Assembly: GCA_017390475.1 (NCBI GenBank)
Contig: JAFPBO010000033.1
Coordinates: forward strand, 118,248 to 182,247
Origin: Loktanella sp.
GTDB lineage: Bacteria > Pseudomonadota > Alphaproteobacteria > Rhodobacterales > Rhodobacteraceae
DNA length: 64,000 nucleotides
Direction of reading: 5' to 3'
Shown: one piece after another, positions 10,579 through 20,252 of the stretch
How positions within the stretch are numbered: the stretch's first letter is position 1
How the letters are laid out: each line of letters begins with the position of its first letter
The notes under the pieces: model-generated
Told to the model about the DNA's origin: nothing
Database searches by the model: none
What the model saw: only the letters and a program-made list of their open reading frames with translations
Translations under genes and position numbers: made by a program

Positions 10579-10884
10579 TTAAAGATCCCCCATCACAGCT
10601 TGGTTAAACCCGTAAACCCGGCGCGCACCGGACAACGGGATCAGCGATACATCGCGCCTTTGGCCCGGTTCGAACCGCACAGCGGTGCCAGCGGCGATAT
10701 CCAGCCGCATGCCGCGCGCTGCCGCGCGGTCGAAATCCAGCGCCGGATTGGCCTCCGCGAAATGGAAATGCGACCCGACCTGCACCGGCCTGTCGCCTGT
10801 ATTGGCGACCTGCAAGGTCAAAACCTCGGCCCCCGCATTCAGGGTAATGTCACCTTCCGCCACAATCACTTCGCCCGGTTTCAT
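10579..10884 (-). CDS. ureB: Urease beta subunit
   Basis: A 101-residue structural subunit. The family core is evident: [18 protein letters not shown] at the N-terminus, [22 protein letters not shown] in the middle and [24 protein letters not shown] near the end. It assembles with UreA and UreC into the (abc)3 complex. It lies 42 bases after ureA; the short gap contains TTTCCAAAAATACTC, a piece that resembles common rhodobacterial intergenic sequence. Confidence 0.97.
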   Translation of the reverse strand: MKPGEVIVAEGDITLNAGAEVLTLQVANTGDRPVQVGSHFHFAEANPALDFDRAAARGMRLDIAAGTAVRFEPGQRRDVSLIPLSGARRVYGFNQAVMGDL

Positions 10885-10926
10885 CGCGCAACTCCCCGCT
10901 TCTTATTTCCAAAAATACTCACTTTT

Positions 10927-11229
10927 TCACCGGATCGGATCATGGACCGTCACCAGTTTTGTGCCATCTGGAAAGGTCGCCTCGACCTGGACCTCGTGGA
11001 TCATCTCGGCGATGCCATCCATCACCTGATCGCGGGTGATGATCTGCGCGCCCGCCTGCATCATATCCGCGACAGAACGGCCATCGCGGGCACCTTCGAC
11101 CACTGCATCGGTGATCAGGGCAATCGCCTCCGGGTAATTCAGCTTCACGCCGCGCGACAGGCGCTTGCGCGCCACCTCGGCGGCCATGGCGAGCAGGAGT
11201 TTATCTTTTTCGCGGGGGGTCAGTTGCAT
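10927..11229 (-). CDS. ureA: Urease gamma subunit
   Basis: The 100-residue gamma subunit, starting [20 protein letters not shown] and ending [11 protein letters not shown], both family-typical. The conserved [19 protein letters not shown] segment lies near the middle. It follows ureD by three bases and precedes ureB, the standard order. Confidence 0.97.
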   Translation of the reverse strand: MQLTPREKDKLLLAMAAEVARKRLSRGVKLNYPEAIALITDAVVEGARDGRSVADMMQAGAQIITRDQVMDGIAEMIHEVQVEATFPDGTKLVTVHDPIR

Positions 11230-11232
11230 TTG

Positions 11233-12066
11233 TCACAATCTCCAGACACGGGGGAGGGCTGCGGCAGACAGCGCCTCGATCAAGGGAATAAGGTCGCGGC
11301 GCAGGGTAAAGCCATCCGCCGCCAAAAGCCGGATCAGCAGCAGATCATCCGCCAGCAGGCTGGCCCCTGCCGTTGCGGGCAGGTCCAGCGCCCCCGCCAA
11401 AGCCGCCGCAGAAGGTGCCGCCAGCAGCAATGTCGCCATCGCCCCTGCTCCGCCCGCAATGGCAGGACGCGCCAGCAAAGCATCGGCATCGCCGATCAGC
11501 CGGACGGAATCGGCAAAGATCAAGCGGCCATCGCGCCGGATGCGCCAATGATCGGTCAGGTGCAGTTGATGCACCACCTCACCCATCGCGACCCGGCCAA
11601 AGATCACCGGCTCCACAATCAGGCATTGGCCGCTGCCGGTCAGATCAACATCCATCCGCCGGTTCAAAGCGGCAGCATCGAACAGGATGGTTTCCTGCGG
11701 TAACCAGTCGATCCGCCCGCCATCCGCCACCTGCAACGTCACATCCACCTGCGCCACCTGATCATCAAGCGCCGCATAACCGCGTTCCGCCGCCTGCGAC
11801 GACACCACGATCCGCGCATCCGGCCCGGCGGTAATATCGAGCGCCATCCGGTCGCCGCCGGTCAGCCCGCCTGCGGTGTTGAGAAACACAGCCTCCAGCG
11901 CGGAACCATAGCTGCGCGGGAACAGTACCTTCAACGCGCCTTGCTGGCGCAGATCACCGATCACGCTGTCGGCGCCCCGCCGCTTGGCGGTCAGATGCAG
12001 CGCCCCCTGCGCGCGTGGCTGCAACGGCGTGGCCCGGTCAATGTCGATCTGTGCGGGATAGGTCAT
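11233..12066 (-). CDS. ureD: Urease accessory protein UreD
   Basis: UreD (UreH in some species) is the scaffold that binds apo-urease and recruits UreF and UreG; nickel is thought to pass through it. The 277-residue protein shows the family motifs LFPRSYGSALEAVFLNTAGGLTGGDR (residues about 49-74), QAAERGYAALDD and LPQETILFDAAALNRRMDVDL. It is the first gene of the nine-gene urease operon. About 130 bases precede it; they should contain the operon promoter, but I see no clear boxes. No nickel or urea transporter genes adjoin in this window. Confidence 0.95.
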   Translation of the reverse strand: MTYPAQIDIDRATPLQPRAQGALHLTAKRRGADSVIGDLRQQGALKVLFPRSYGSALEAVFLNTAGGLTGGDRMALDITAGPDARIVVSSQAAERGYAALDDQVAQVDVTLQVADGGRIDWLPQETILFDAAALNRRMDVDLTGSGQCLIVEPVIFGRVAMGEVVHQLHLTDHWRIRRDGRLIFADSVRLIGDADALLARPAIAGGAGAMATLLLAAPSAAALAGALDLPATAGASLLADDLLLIRLLAADGFTLRRDLIPLIEALSAAALPRVWRL

Positions 12067-12198
12067 CTGATGTCATTCCTCGGCGTCTTTGTGCCAAGAA
12101 ATGGCAGTGCAGGACCAGTGCAGGCGGCCGAAAACCGGCACCTGTGACGCGATATTTCGGTCACTTGCCCAATAATTGTGCAATCAGCGGGCGACATT

Positions 12199-14487
12199 CT
12201 AATCCGGCCTGTCCATCCGCACCTGATAGCGGACAGAGCCGCGGACGGCCCTGCTCCAGTTCAGGTGAACAGATCGCAGATTGGCCCCCTGTTCGGCCTC
12301 GGCCCAGGGCAGTTCCTGCAGCCGCTGGTTGGCGGTGGTGGTGATCGCCCCGGCAGGCATCACGCTGTCGATCTGGCGCGCCCGCCCGCCAAAGGGCAAG
12401 GCGGTGCCGGTATCAATCACCCAGGTGGTCGCCGCAGTAGCCTGATCATGCGACAGCGACGCCGGGTTCGCCACCGGAAAGGCCACGTTGTGAAATGTAT
12501 TGCCGCTAAAGACAAAACTGCGGGTGCGGCTGTGATCCAGATCGGCAAAGGTGGTATCGACATGGTCCACCCGGTCGATCCGCCCGTTGATCGCGCGGAA
12601 CACATTGCCGACCACAGCAAAGCCATTGATGAAATGGCCCGGACCGTAGGGTTTGATCACGATGAAATTGAACCACGGTGCCACGTCATTGACCGTGAAC
12701 ATATTGCCGGTGATCGTCAGCCCGCCAAAGGAAAACTGCGCCCCCAGTGCTGGGCTACTGGAATGTTCATTGGTCCATTCAATGAAATTATTGTCGCAGT
12801 AATTGCCGGTAAAGATGCTTTTGGGGTTGGGCTGGGTCAGGATGATCCCACCCTTGCGCACCGAATTGGATAGATTGTCACCATGAAACCAATGATTGCC
12901 GGTGATCAGATTGCCAGACCCGCCCAACACGCAGAAATGCAGGAATTTGCTGGTGCGGTTGTCGCGGATCTTGACGTCATTGGCATTGGCGTTGAACCCG
13001 ATGGAACGGCGCGCATTCACCGGGGTCGATTGTTCATCAGAGATGAAATTGCAGCGGTCAATCATCATCCCCTGACAGCCATAACCGGGCGAGGTCACAC
13101 CACGGTCGCGCGGCCGGTTGATGAAACAATCGCGCAGGTGAAAGGTGAAACCATCCGGGGCCAGCATGATGCCGCTGGCGATGCCCAGCCCCTGAAATTC
13201 GATATCGGACAAGTTGAACTGGCTCAGCTTTTCATAGCCGGAAAAATCCAGCAGATAGCGGAACCGGGTAAAGGCATAGACCTGCGTCGCATCGGGGGCA
13301 TAAAGCGCATTGCTCAGCGTCAGGCTGGACTGGGCCACATCGACCGCGGTGACATAGATTTCGCGGCCCACACCATTGCCGCTGACCAATGATCCGACTG
13401 CGATATTGGCGATCCCCGCGACATTGGTCAGTTGCCGGTCGCTGGCCCTGGCATAGCTGGCCTGCGCGGTCACGATATAGGGGTCCCAGGCGGGGCCTTC
13501 GGCGGGCTGGAACTGCCCATTGCGGATCACCCGGCGGGTTTCGAACCGGCTGCGCGACGGATCGCACCCCTGCATATCGACAGGTTCGGTCAGCAGAATC
13601 CGCCGCCCGCACAGATCCAGGGATTCGTGATCGGCAAAGTTAATCAATGCCTGATAGGCCTTTTTGAAGGCCGTTTCCTCGTCTTTGAAGGCATCAAGGT
13701 AGGCGTCGTAATGATAGCCTTTCTGCAGGATGAACCGATGCGCCGGGCCCTGACGGATCCGGCCCACGAACCTGACATTGTTCTGCATGGTGACATGCCC
13801 GGCCAACAGATAATCACCCGCCGGTACGATCACTGTGCGCCCGTTGGCGTCCGCATCCGCCGCAGCAAAGGCCGGAGCATCATTGCTGATCCCATCGCCG
13901 CGCGCGCCGTAATCGCGCACATCGACAAGGCTGACCAGATCGCGGGTGAATTCCGCGCTGACATCTTCAATCGTGATGTCATCGATCCGCACCAGCCCGC
14001 CGACCGGCCCGGTCAGATCCAGCCCGATATGGCCATAGCTGGCCCCGAGCCAGGTCAGATCGACACCCCGGCGCGCTGGCGTTGCGATGATCGCCGTCAC
14101 CGTGACGACCGACCCATAGCGGGTCAATTGTGTGGATGGCCCGCTCAGCGGCAGGCCCGTGATCGCGGACCCATTGGCGCGCCCGGCCCATCCTGCGATC
14201 CGCACCGCGGGCAGCGGCCCGGCCACCGCCTTGACCCTTGCGGTGACGCGCAGATAGCAGCCCGGCAGGATCGGTGTCTGCCCCATGTAACGCAGGCGGC
14301 TGACCGGGGATTGTTTCAGAACCTCCAGACAACCGGCGAAGTCAGGGTCGGCAGCGACAAAGACGCCCGATCCGCTGACGGCATAAGTATCTGATCCGGG
14401 TGTGCCATTGCCACTGGACCAGACGCCAAGCCCGGCGGCAAAGGGCAAAGGGTTAAAGACGACAGCCTCGGTGATGGCCTTGTTCAT
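12199..14487 (-). CDS. Right-handed parallel beta-helix (pectate-lyase superfamily) protein
   Basis: A 762-residue protein with no signal peptide. Residues 1-190 look like a carbohydrate-binding-type beta domain. At about residue 190 begins the pectate-lyase-3 / GH28-related signature (VDVRDYGARGDGISNDAPAF then GRTVIVPAGDYLLAG). Repeated short strands with N and G (NNVRFVG, ITGNHWFHGDN, FTGNYCDNNF) suggest a long beta-helix. The frame opens at 14532, but the ATG at 14487 has AGAGGAT upstream. Whether it cleaves polysaccharide or is structural is unknown; tail-spike proteins share the fold, but base composition here matches the host. Confidence 0.75.
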   Translation of the reverse strand: MNKAITEAVVFNPLPFAAGLGVWSSGNGTPGSDTYAVSGSGVFVAADPDFAGCLEVLKQSPVSRLRYMGQTPILPGCYLRVTARVKAVAGPLPAVRIAGWAGRANGSAITGLPLSGPSTQLTRYGSVVTVTAIIATPARRGVDLTWLGASYGHIGLDLTGPVGGLVRIDDITIEDVSAEFTRDLVSLVDVRDYGARGDGISNDAPAFAAADADANGRTVIVPAGDYLLAGHVTMQNNVRFVGRIRQGPAHRFILQKGYHYDAYLDAFKDEETAFKKAYQALINFADHESLDLCGRRILLTEPVDMQGCDPSRSRFETRRVIRNGQFQPAEGPAWDPYIVTAQASYARASDRQLTNVAGIANIAVGSLVSGNGVGREIYVTAVDVAQSSLTLSNALYAPDATQVYAFTRFRYLLDFSGYEKLSQFNLSDIEFQGLGIASGIMLAPDGFTFHLRDCFINRPRDRGVTSPGYGCQGMMIDRCNFISDEQSTPVNARRSIGFNANANDVKIRDNRTSKFLHFCVLGGSGNLITGNHWFHGDNLSNSVRKGGIILTQPNPKSIFTGNYCDNNFIEWTNEHSSSPALGAQFSFGGLTITGNMFTVNDVAPWFNFIVIKPYGPGHFINGFAVVGNVFRAINGRIDRVDHVDTTFADLDHSRTRSFVFSGNTFHNVAFPVANPASLSHDQATAATTWVIDTGTALPFGGRARQIDSVMPAGAITTTANQRLQELPWAEAEQGANLRSVHLNWSRAVRGSVRYQVRMDRPD

Positions 14488-14604
14488 GGGATAATCCTCT
14501 GATGCAAAGCTTCCGCAGGATCGCGGAAACAATTGCAGGAAAATTATCCTACAAGACTGAATAACCCCTGACGTGACCGTTCGGTGGGGGGCGCAACGGC
14601 TGGG

Positions 14605-15009
14605 TCAGGCACCGATATCGGGGGCAGGCAACAACTGTACCCCATTGATCTGCCAGCCATTTTCTGTTTCGATCATCTGATATTCCAGTATATGCAGCAC
14701 GCCTTGCGCATCACGGATCAGCACCCTTTGAAACAGCATGCCGGACAGGTCACGCAATTCCCCGAACCGCACATCTTCATTGTCCCAGACCATCGGATAG
14801 CCTTGCTGGACCATGGCGGCGAAATTGGACTCTGACCCGAACAGCCGTTTGATATTGGGGCTGGCATAGGACCATGCGGCGCTGACATCACGGTCATTGA
14901 AGGCCTGTAACTGATCGCCGATCACGCCTTCGATCGCGGCATTGTCCTGCGCGGCAAGGGATGTGGCCGACAGCCAGAGCCCCAGAATAAGGATGGATAA
15001 GCGCTGCAT
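14605..15009 (-). CDS. DUF4864 domain-containing exported protein
   Basis: A 134-residue protein with a signal peptide (MQRLSILILGLWLSATSLAAQ) and a small alpha+beta domain of the DUF4864 type: IEGVIGDQLQAFNDRDVSAAWSYASP, then GYPMVWDNEDVRFGELRD, then EYQMIETENGWQINGVQLL. The fold resembles NTF2-like domains; function is unknown. The start is supported by GGGAGA upstream. It stands alone between the beta-helix gene and lysK. Confidence 0.8.
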   Translation of the reverse strand: MQRLSILILGLWLSATSLAAQDNAAIEGVIGDQLQAFNDRDVSAAWSYASPNIKRLFGSESNFAAMVQQGYPMVWDNEDVRFGELRDLSGMLFQRVLIRDAQGVLHILEYQMIETENGWQINGVQLLPAPDIGA

Positions 15010-15078
15010 CGTCGTCTCCCTGCATATCTTATGTGAAAGATACGCAGGGAAAGGCCAATCAGTTTCAAATGAGCCGAA

Positions 15079-15100
15079 AACCTTCCCCGCGGGGAAGGTT
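15079..15100. terminator. Perfect 22-bp palindrome downstream of lysK
   Basis: AACCTTCCCC directly abuts its complement GGGGAAGGTT around a central GC. It lies 54 bases after the lysK stop and 70 bases upstream of the DUF4864 start. It is nearly identical to the palindrome at 6135-6152, so it is probably a dispersed terminator-like element ending the lysK transcript. Confidence 0.6.
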
Positions 15101-15153
15101 TCCTCGCTTTGTTGGAAATACTTCCGCGCGGCGCGCTCCGCGTCAGCGGATTT

Positions 15154-16740
15154 TCAGACCTCGCCGGACAGACGATCCTCGATCAGGGCAATCGTTTCAT
15201 CCACACCGTAAAGTGCGATGAACCCGCCAAAGCGTGGCCCTTGCGAGGCCCCCAGCAATACTTCGTAAAGCGCTGTGAACCAATTGCGCAAAGGATCAAA
15301 GCCGTGGTCGTTGCCGACGGCAAAGACCATGGTTTGCAGGGCTTCATCCTCAACCGGGCCATCCCAGACGCGCAGCCGCGCGACCAGATCCAGCATTGCG
15401 GTACGTTCCTGATCACTGGGCGCGCGATAGGTTTTGGTGGGTTTGACGAAGTCATTGTAATAGCGCACGGCAAAACCCGCAGCCTGATCCATCTGCGGAT
15501 TGTTTTCCGCCGAGGCATCGGGCGCATAGCGGCGGATGAAACCCCAAAGCGTATCCTTGTCTTCCGCGCCGGAGACCGAGGCGATGTTGAGCAGCATTGC
15601 GAAAGACACCACCATATCCGAGGCAGGCACATTATGGCCGTGGATGTGATAGACCGGGTTATTGGCACGGCCTGCATCATCCTGCGTCGCATAGGCGCGG
15701 AGTTGCTGGTGATATTCATCGACCGCTTTCGGGATGACGTCGAAATGCATCCGTTTCGCAGTTTTGGGCTTGAGATACATGAAATAGCTGAGCGATTCGG
15801 TGGAGGCATAGGTCAGCCATTCATCAATCGAAATCCCGTTGCCAGAGGATTTGGAGATTTTCTGGCCGTTCTCATCGAGGAACAATTCATAGGAAAAATG
15901 GTTCGGCTTGCGCCCGCCGAGGATTTCGCAAATCCGGTCATAGATCGGGGTGTTGGTGGCGTGTTCTTTGCCATACATCTCGAAATCCACGTCCAGCGCG
16001 GCCCAGCGGGCGCCGAAATCGGGCTTCCATTGCAGTTTGACGTTGCCGCCGGTGACAGGCAGCGTCCATTCGCGGCCATCCTCGTCATCGAATGTGATCT
16101 CGCCTTTGGCGGCATCGACGTGTTTGATCGGCACATAGAGCACGCGGCCGGTTTCGGGATGGATCGGCAGGAAGATCGAATAGGTTTCCTGACGCTCTTC
16201 GCGCAGGGATTTCAGCATCACGGCCATCAATTCGTCATAGCGTTCGGCGGCGCGCAGCAGGATTTCATCGAACTGGCCGGTGCGATAGAATTCGCGGGCA
16301 GAATAGAATTCATACTCGAACCCGAAGGTATCCAGAAAACGGCGCAGCATGGCATTGTTGTAATGACCAAAGCTTTCATATTCGCCAAACGGGTCCGGCA
16401 CGGATGTCAGCGGTTTGTGCATATGCTCTTTCAGCATGTCCTGCTGCGGCACATTGCCCGGCACTTTGCGCATGCCGTCCAGATCGTCGGAGAAACAGAT
16501 CAGGCGGGTCGGGATATCGGAAATCACCTCGAAGGCGCGGCGGATCATCGTGGTGCGCAACACCTCTCCGAACGTGCCGATATGCGGCAGGCCGGAGGGG
16601 CCATAGCCGGTTTCGAACAGCACATAGCCCTTTTCAGGTGGGGCCTTTTCATAGCGTTTGAGCAAGGCGCGCGCTTCTTCAAAGGGCCAGGCCTTGGATG
16701 TCATCGCAGCGTCACGCAGATTGCTCATTTTTTCGCTCAT
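15154..16740 (-). CDS. lysK: Lysyl-tRNA synthetase, class I
   Basis: Charges tRNA-Lys with lysine. This is the archaeal-type class I enzyme, characteristic of Rhodobacterales and some other alphaproteobacteria, rather than class II LysS. The Rossmann signatures are [14 protein letters not shown] (HIGH motif, PHIG near residue 52-55) and [12 protein letters not shown] (KMSKS motif). Length from the ATG at 16740 is 528. A longer frame opens at 16782; a start at 16728 is also possible, and the ribosome binding site is not decisive. It ends before a palindrome at 15079. Confidence 0.95.
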   Translation of the reverse strand: MSEKMSNLRDAAMTSKAWPFEEARALLKRYEKAPPEKGYVLFETGYGPSGLPHIGTFGEVLRTTMIRRAFEVISDIPTRLICFSDDLDGMRKVPGNVPQQDMLKEHMHKPLTSVPDPFGEYESFGHYNNAMLRRFLDTFGFEYEFYSAREFYRTGQFDEILLRAAERYDELMAVMLKSLREERQETYSIFLPIHPETGRVLYVPIKHVDAAKGEITFDDEDGREWTLPVTGGNVKLQWKPDFGARWAALDVDFEMYGKEHATNTPIYDRICEILGGRKPNHFSYELFLDENGQKISKSSGNGISIDEWLTYASTESLSYFMYLKPKTAKRMHFDVIPKAVDEYHQQLRAYATQDDAGRANNPVYHIHGHNVPASDMVVSFAMLLNIASVSGAEDKDTLWGFIRRYAPDASAENNPQMDQAAGFAVRYYNDFVKPTKTYRAPSDQERTAMLDLVARLRVWDGPVEDEALQTMVFAVGNDHGFDPLRNWFTALYEVLLGASQGPRFGGFIALYGVDETIALIEDRLSGEV

Positions 16741-16841
16741 ATTCAGAAAGGCGGCACCCTGATTGGCGCCCGCATGCCACACTCCCTATTGCGAGACGCG
16801 CAAGGCGTCAATAAACCGTCCCTGAAACAAGAGGACAGATC

Positions 16842-17258
16842 ATGTCAGACGCCCCATTGACGGCACAGGATGCGCTGGTCGCACTGATGATTGCGGTTTC
16901 CGCTGCGGATGGGAATATCCGCACCTCGGAACTGGTGAAGATCAGCAATGCGATCAACAATCTGCCGGTTTTCGCAGGATATGACGTCGAACGCGTGCCG
17001 CAGATGTCGCAGGTGGTGTTTGAATTGCTGGAACCCGAAGATGGGCTGGAGGCCTTGTTCGGCCTGATCCGCGATGCCCTGCCCGCGCGGCTGTTTGAAA
17101 CCGCCTATGCATTGTCCTGCGATGTCGCCGCCGCCGATGGCAAGATCCTTGGGCAAGAGGCGCGGATGCTGGAAGAAATCCGCGAAGAGCTGGATATTGA
17201 CCGGCTTTATGCCGCCGCGATCGAACGCGGCGCGCGGGCACGGCATATGACCTTGTAA
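16842..17258 (+). CDS. TerB-like tellurite-resistance family protein
   Basis: A 138-residue helical protein with the two-metal TerB pattern: LMIAVSAADGNIRTSELVKI near residues 16-35 and YALSCDVAAADGKILGQEARML near residues 89-110, each carrying an acidic D-G-x-I loop. A tight ribosome binding site (AGAGGACAG) precedes the ATG. TerB domains occur in stress-response and membrane-associated complexes; a lone TerB does not prove tellurite resistance. It is divergent from lysK and convergent with the DD-peptidase gene. Confidence 0.8.
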   Translation: MSDAPLTAQDALVALMIAVSAADGNIRTSELVKISNAINNLPVFAGYDVERVPQMSQVVFELLEPEDGLEALFGLIRDALPARLFETAYALSCDVAAADGKILGQEARMLEEIREELDIDRLYAAAIERGARARHMTL

Positions 17259-17272
17259 AGAAAAGATTCTTG

Positions 17273-17290
17273 CCTCCGGCGGGGATATTT
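17273..17290. repeat. Dispersed intergenic 18-mer between convergent genes
   Basis: CCTCCGGCGGGGATATTT lies between the convergent stops of the terB-like and DD-peptidase genes. Its exact reverse complement occurs at 31183-31200, also between convergent genes, with a nearby CGGAAG shared as well. It probably acts in transcription termination and belongs to an intergenic repeat family common in this bacterial order. Confidence 0.6.
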
Positions 17291-17315
17291 GAGCTCGGAA
17301 GATGGGGGCGCGGGT

Positions 17316-18779
17316 TTAATAGGCGCGCAAGGCCCATTGTTGCAGGATATCCTGTTGCAGGCGGCGGGCCCTTGTGGCCCAAGGCCGTGCCCCGGCAGGA
17401 ATTTCGTCAGATTGGTTGCGGGTCCGGGCGCGGGTGTCCAGATCGGCGGCGAAGATTGCAAAGCTGAGGTCGCGGCCACCGGCGCTGCGGACATAGCCAG
17501 CAAGGGCCGAGACGAAATTCAACGTGCCGGTTTTCGCCTGCACCCGCGCCTGACCGGCGCTGATCGGGTTCTGGTTGCTGTCCACCAGATTGATATTGCG
17601 CATCAAGGGCCGCAGCCGCGCCATGACATCGGGGGCTTGCAGAAAGCCGACCATATCGGCAGCGCTGATCCGTGAGCCATCGCCCAGGCCCGAATGATCC
17701 ACAAAAGCCGGGCTGATGCCGGGCGCGCGCGCCGCAGCCCAGCGCGCCATGCCTGCTGCCGAGGTGGCCAGATCAGGCGGCGGGCTGCCGATCCGGGCGC
17801 TGGCGGTCAGGCCCAAAGCCTCTGCCGTGATATTGGTGGAATAGCGCATCATATCGGTCAAAAGGCCGGGCATCAGTTTGCTGTCGATCCGTGCCAGTTC
17901 GGTTGTCGCAGGCAGGCTGGCGATGATGCGCGATGTGCCCAGCACAATGCCGTTGCTGCGCGCGAAAGTGGCGAAGACTTCGGCGGCGTAAAGCGCGGGG
18001 GACCGGACCGGCAGCCAACGGGAACCAGCCTCGTTCAAGGCAGAGCGCGCGACCGTCCATGCGTCCACGTCGCCATCGCGGGTATAGGTGAAAACCGGCA
18101 GGTCGCGGTCGACGATCTGCATCCGCGCCACGGTGACTGGCGGGCGGTGCGTGTCGCTGCGCGCATCCAGCGCAGTGATATAGCTGCCGGCCTCGCGGCG
18201 CCATTCGAAATGGACGCGGTTATAGTTCAGGTTCAGCCCGCTGATCGTCGGGTTATAGCCTGCGGTGGGCAATTGCGTCGGGTCGATCTGGTCAAGCCGG
18301 GGCAAGGCGGCGTCCCAGATCAGGAAATCACCGGTAACCTCGCGCAGGCCCGCCGCTTGCAGGGATTGCGCCAGTTGTGCCAGCTGATCGGTGGTCAGGT
18401 CGGGATCGCCACCACCGGCGAGGATCAGATTACCATTCAAAACACCGTCTATGACGTCGCCCTGCGCAAGAACGCGTGTTGTGAACCGGTGATCTGCCCC
18501 CAGCGTTTCCAGCGCGTAAAGCGCTGTGATCGCCTTGGTCACGCTCGCGGGGGGCATCGCTGTGGCGGGGCTATAGCTTTCCAGCACAGCCCCCGTTGCG
18601 GGATCGCCCAGCGCGACGCTGACCTGCCCGGTCAGGCCCGCGCGGGCGACGATGCCTTCCAGCGCATTGCGTGGATCGATCCGCGCGACCGGGCGGTAGG
18701 AGCGCATGGGTGCTTCGGCGATGGCGCTGGTGCCAAGGCTCGCGATGGCCCCAGCCAGCATCTGGCGGCGTGACAGCAT
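17316..18779 (-). CDS. dacB: D-alanyl-D-alanine carboxypeptidase/endopeptidase (PBP4 type)
   Basis: A class C penicillin-binding protein that trims pentapeptides and cleaves cross-links in periplasmic peptidoglycan. From the ATG at 18779 (487 residues; GGGGGGA upstream) it begins [23 protein letters not shown], with a twin-arginine (SRRQML) Tat-type signal peptide. Active-site motifs are SVTK (Ser79-Lys82), YSTN (SxN) and AKTGTLN (KTG). The start overlaps the nadD stop (TAATG). Export by Tat rather than Sec is inferred from the signal only. Confidence 0.92.
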   Translation of the reverse strand: MLSRRQMLAGAIASLGTSAIAEAPMRSYRPVARIDPRNALEGIVARAGLTGQVSVALGDPATGAVLESYSPATAMPPASVTKAITALYALETLGADHRFTTRVLAQGDVIDGVLNGNLILAGGGDPDLTTDQLAQLAQSLQAAGLREVTGDFLIWDAALPRLDQIDPTQLPTAGYNPTISGLNLNYNRVHFEWRREAGSYITALDARSDTHRPPVTVARMQIVDRDLPVFTYTRDGDVDAWTVARSALNEAGSRWLPVRSPALYAAEVFATFARSNGIVLGTSRIIASLPATTELARIDSKLMPGLLTDMMRYSTNITAEALGLTASARIGSPPPDLATSAAGMARWAAARAPGISPAFVDHSGLGDGSRISAADMVGFLQAPDVMARLRPLMRNINLVDSNQNPISAGQARVQAKTGTLNFVSALAGYVRSAGGRDLSFAIFAADLDTRARTRNQSDEIPAGARPWATRARRLQQDILQQWALRAY

Positions 18780-19390
18780 TACCATTCCCCCCGCGCACGG
18801 ATCGCCGAAGACGAATGATGCGACATCGGCAGGTTGATGAAGGACCATGCCGGGGCCTGCGCGCGGCCCAGAATATGGCTCGCGTTGCCCGGCAATTGGG
18901 CTGCGGCATAGATTTTCGCGGTTTTCGACAGGCGGGCGGAAATCCGGTCATCGGGCCGGGCGATCACGCCGACCGGCACGTTGTCCATGATCCAGCGCCA
19001 ATCCTGCCAGCGATGAAACTGCGCCAGATTATCCGCGCCCATCAGCCAGACAAAGCGCACGCCGGGATAGCGGCGGCGCAAAGCGGTCAGCGTTTGCGCG
19101 GTGTAGCGAGTGCCAAGCTGCGCCTCAATATCCGTGACCGTGACGCGGGGATGCTGCATGATGGCGCGCGCGGCCTGCATCCGGTTTTCCAGCGGCGCGG
19201 GGCCGTTTTTTTTCAGCGGATTGCCGGGGCTGACCAGCCACCAGATATGATCCAGCCCGAATCTTGTCAGCGCAGAGCGGGTGATATGCACATGGCCGTA
19301 ATGCGGGGGGTCGAATGACCCGCCCAGCAATCCGATCACCTGACCTGCTTTTGCCACTGGAAAGCTGTGCAATCTGCCGTTCCTTTTCAC
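18779..19390 (-). CDS. nadD: Nicotinate-nucleotide adenylyltransferase
   Basis: Adenylates nicotinate mononucleotide to deamido-NAD in cytosolic NAD synthesis. The nucleotidyltransferase signature [18 protein letters not shown] (H-x-G-H) lies near residues 20-37, with [17 protein letters not shown] in the middle and the C-terminal [11 protein letters not shown] (the ISSTxIR equivalent). It begins with GTG at 19390. The 203-residue length is normal. The downstream DD-peptidase gene overlaps its stop. Confidence 0.95.
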   Translation of the reverse strand: MKRNGRLHSFPVAKAGQVIGLLGGSFDPPHYGHVHITRSALTRFGLDHIWWLVSPGNPLKKNGPAPLENRMQAARAIMQHPRVTVTDIEAQLGTRYTAQTLTALRRRYPGVRFVWLMGADNLAQFHRWQDWRWIMDNVPVGVIARPDDRISARLSKTAKIYAAAQLPGNASHILGRAQAPAWSFINLPMSHHSSSAIRARGEW

Positions 19391-19433
19391 CTTGGCGCAA
19401 GAAGCATTCTGGGTGGAAAAAAGTAAACCCCCG

Positions 19434-20252
19434 TCAGATCACAAAGCGCATGAAGGCAAAGCGTTTCGCATCCGGCGACCAGCAGGGCACGTTGATCGTG
19501 CCTTGGCCGCCGAAGAGCGTCAGCAGATCGCGCGGGGTGCCGCCCGCCGCAGGCATCAGGCGCAGGGTGACATTGAGGTTGGCGGGGTGGCCAAAGGTGC
19601 CTTTGGGATAGGCGAGGTAGAGGATATGTTCACCGTCCGGGCTGGGATGCGGGAACCAGTTGACGGATGTGTCGTGGGTCATCTGTTCCAGATCGCTGCC
19701 ATCGGGGCGGACGCGCCAGAGGTTCACGGTGCCGCCTCGTTCGCCGTTGAACCAGATCCAGTCGCGGTCCGGCGTGTAATCCGGGCCGTCGCAATGGTCG
19801 AAAGCATCGGTCAGGCAGGTTTCATCGCCGCCTGTGGCGGGGCAGGTCATCACGCTGAACGGACCGCCGCGTTTGCCGACATAGGCAAGCGTTGCACCAT
19901 TTGGCGACCAGCCGTGCCAATAAGATGGCACCTGCGCGGTGATCCGTTCCGGGGTGCCGCCGGTGATCGGCAGGGTGTAGATGCAGCTTTGGCCGCTGTC
20001 GTCCTTGGCGCTGATCGCCAGCCTCTTGCCATCGGGACTGATGCCGTGGTCATTGTTGCAGGCCGTGGCTAAGCCGGTGTCGATCTGTACGAGCTTGGGA
20101 TCATCCAGCGCCACGCGGTAGAGCAAGCCGCCGCCGTTGACGATCAGGTAACCATCGGGGTGCCAGTTCGGAGCCTCGATATGGCCTGCGTGGTCAAGGA
20201 TGACGGTGACCTGATCCTGCGCCAGATCGTAGAGGCAAAGCTGGCTGCGCAT
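19434..20252 (-). CDS. TolB-like beta-propeller protein, cytosolic
   Basis: A 272-residue protein made of WD40-like TolB repeats, seen as recurring WxPDG / SPDGKRL / [12 protein letters not shown] / [11 protein letters not shown] / [10 protein letters not shown] blades. There is no signal peptide, unlike the true TolB of the Tol-Pal system. Propellers of this kind resemble oligogalacturonate-lyase-like proteins that bind or process sugars. The start overlaps the GH43 stop (ATGA), so it is the third gene of a carbohydrate operon. Function is inferred only from that context. Confidence 0.75.
   Translation of the reverse strand: MRSQLCLYDLAQDQVTVILDHAGHIEAPNWHPDGYLIVNGGGLLYRVALDDPKLVQIDTGLATACNNDHGISPDGKRLAISAKDDSGQSCIYTLPITGGTPERITAQVPSYWHGWSPNGATLAYVGKRGGPFSVMTCPATGGDETCLTDAFDHCDGPDYTPDRDWIWFNGERGGTVNLWRVRPDGSDLEQMTHDTSVNWFPHPSPDGEHILYLAYPKGTFGHPANLNVTLRLMPAAGGTPRDLLTLFGGQGTINVPCWSPDAKRFAFMRFVI

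Noticed and set aside
12199-14487. Phage tail spike in the host region
   Set aside because: The beta-helix fold is compatible, but there are no neighbouring phage genes and base composition matches the host, so it is kept as a host pectate-lyase-superfamily protein.
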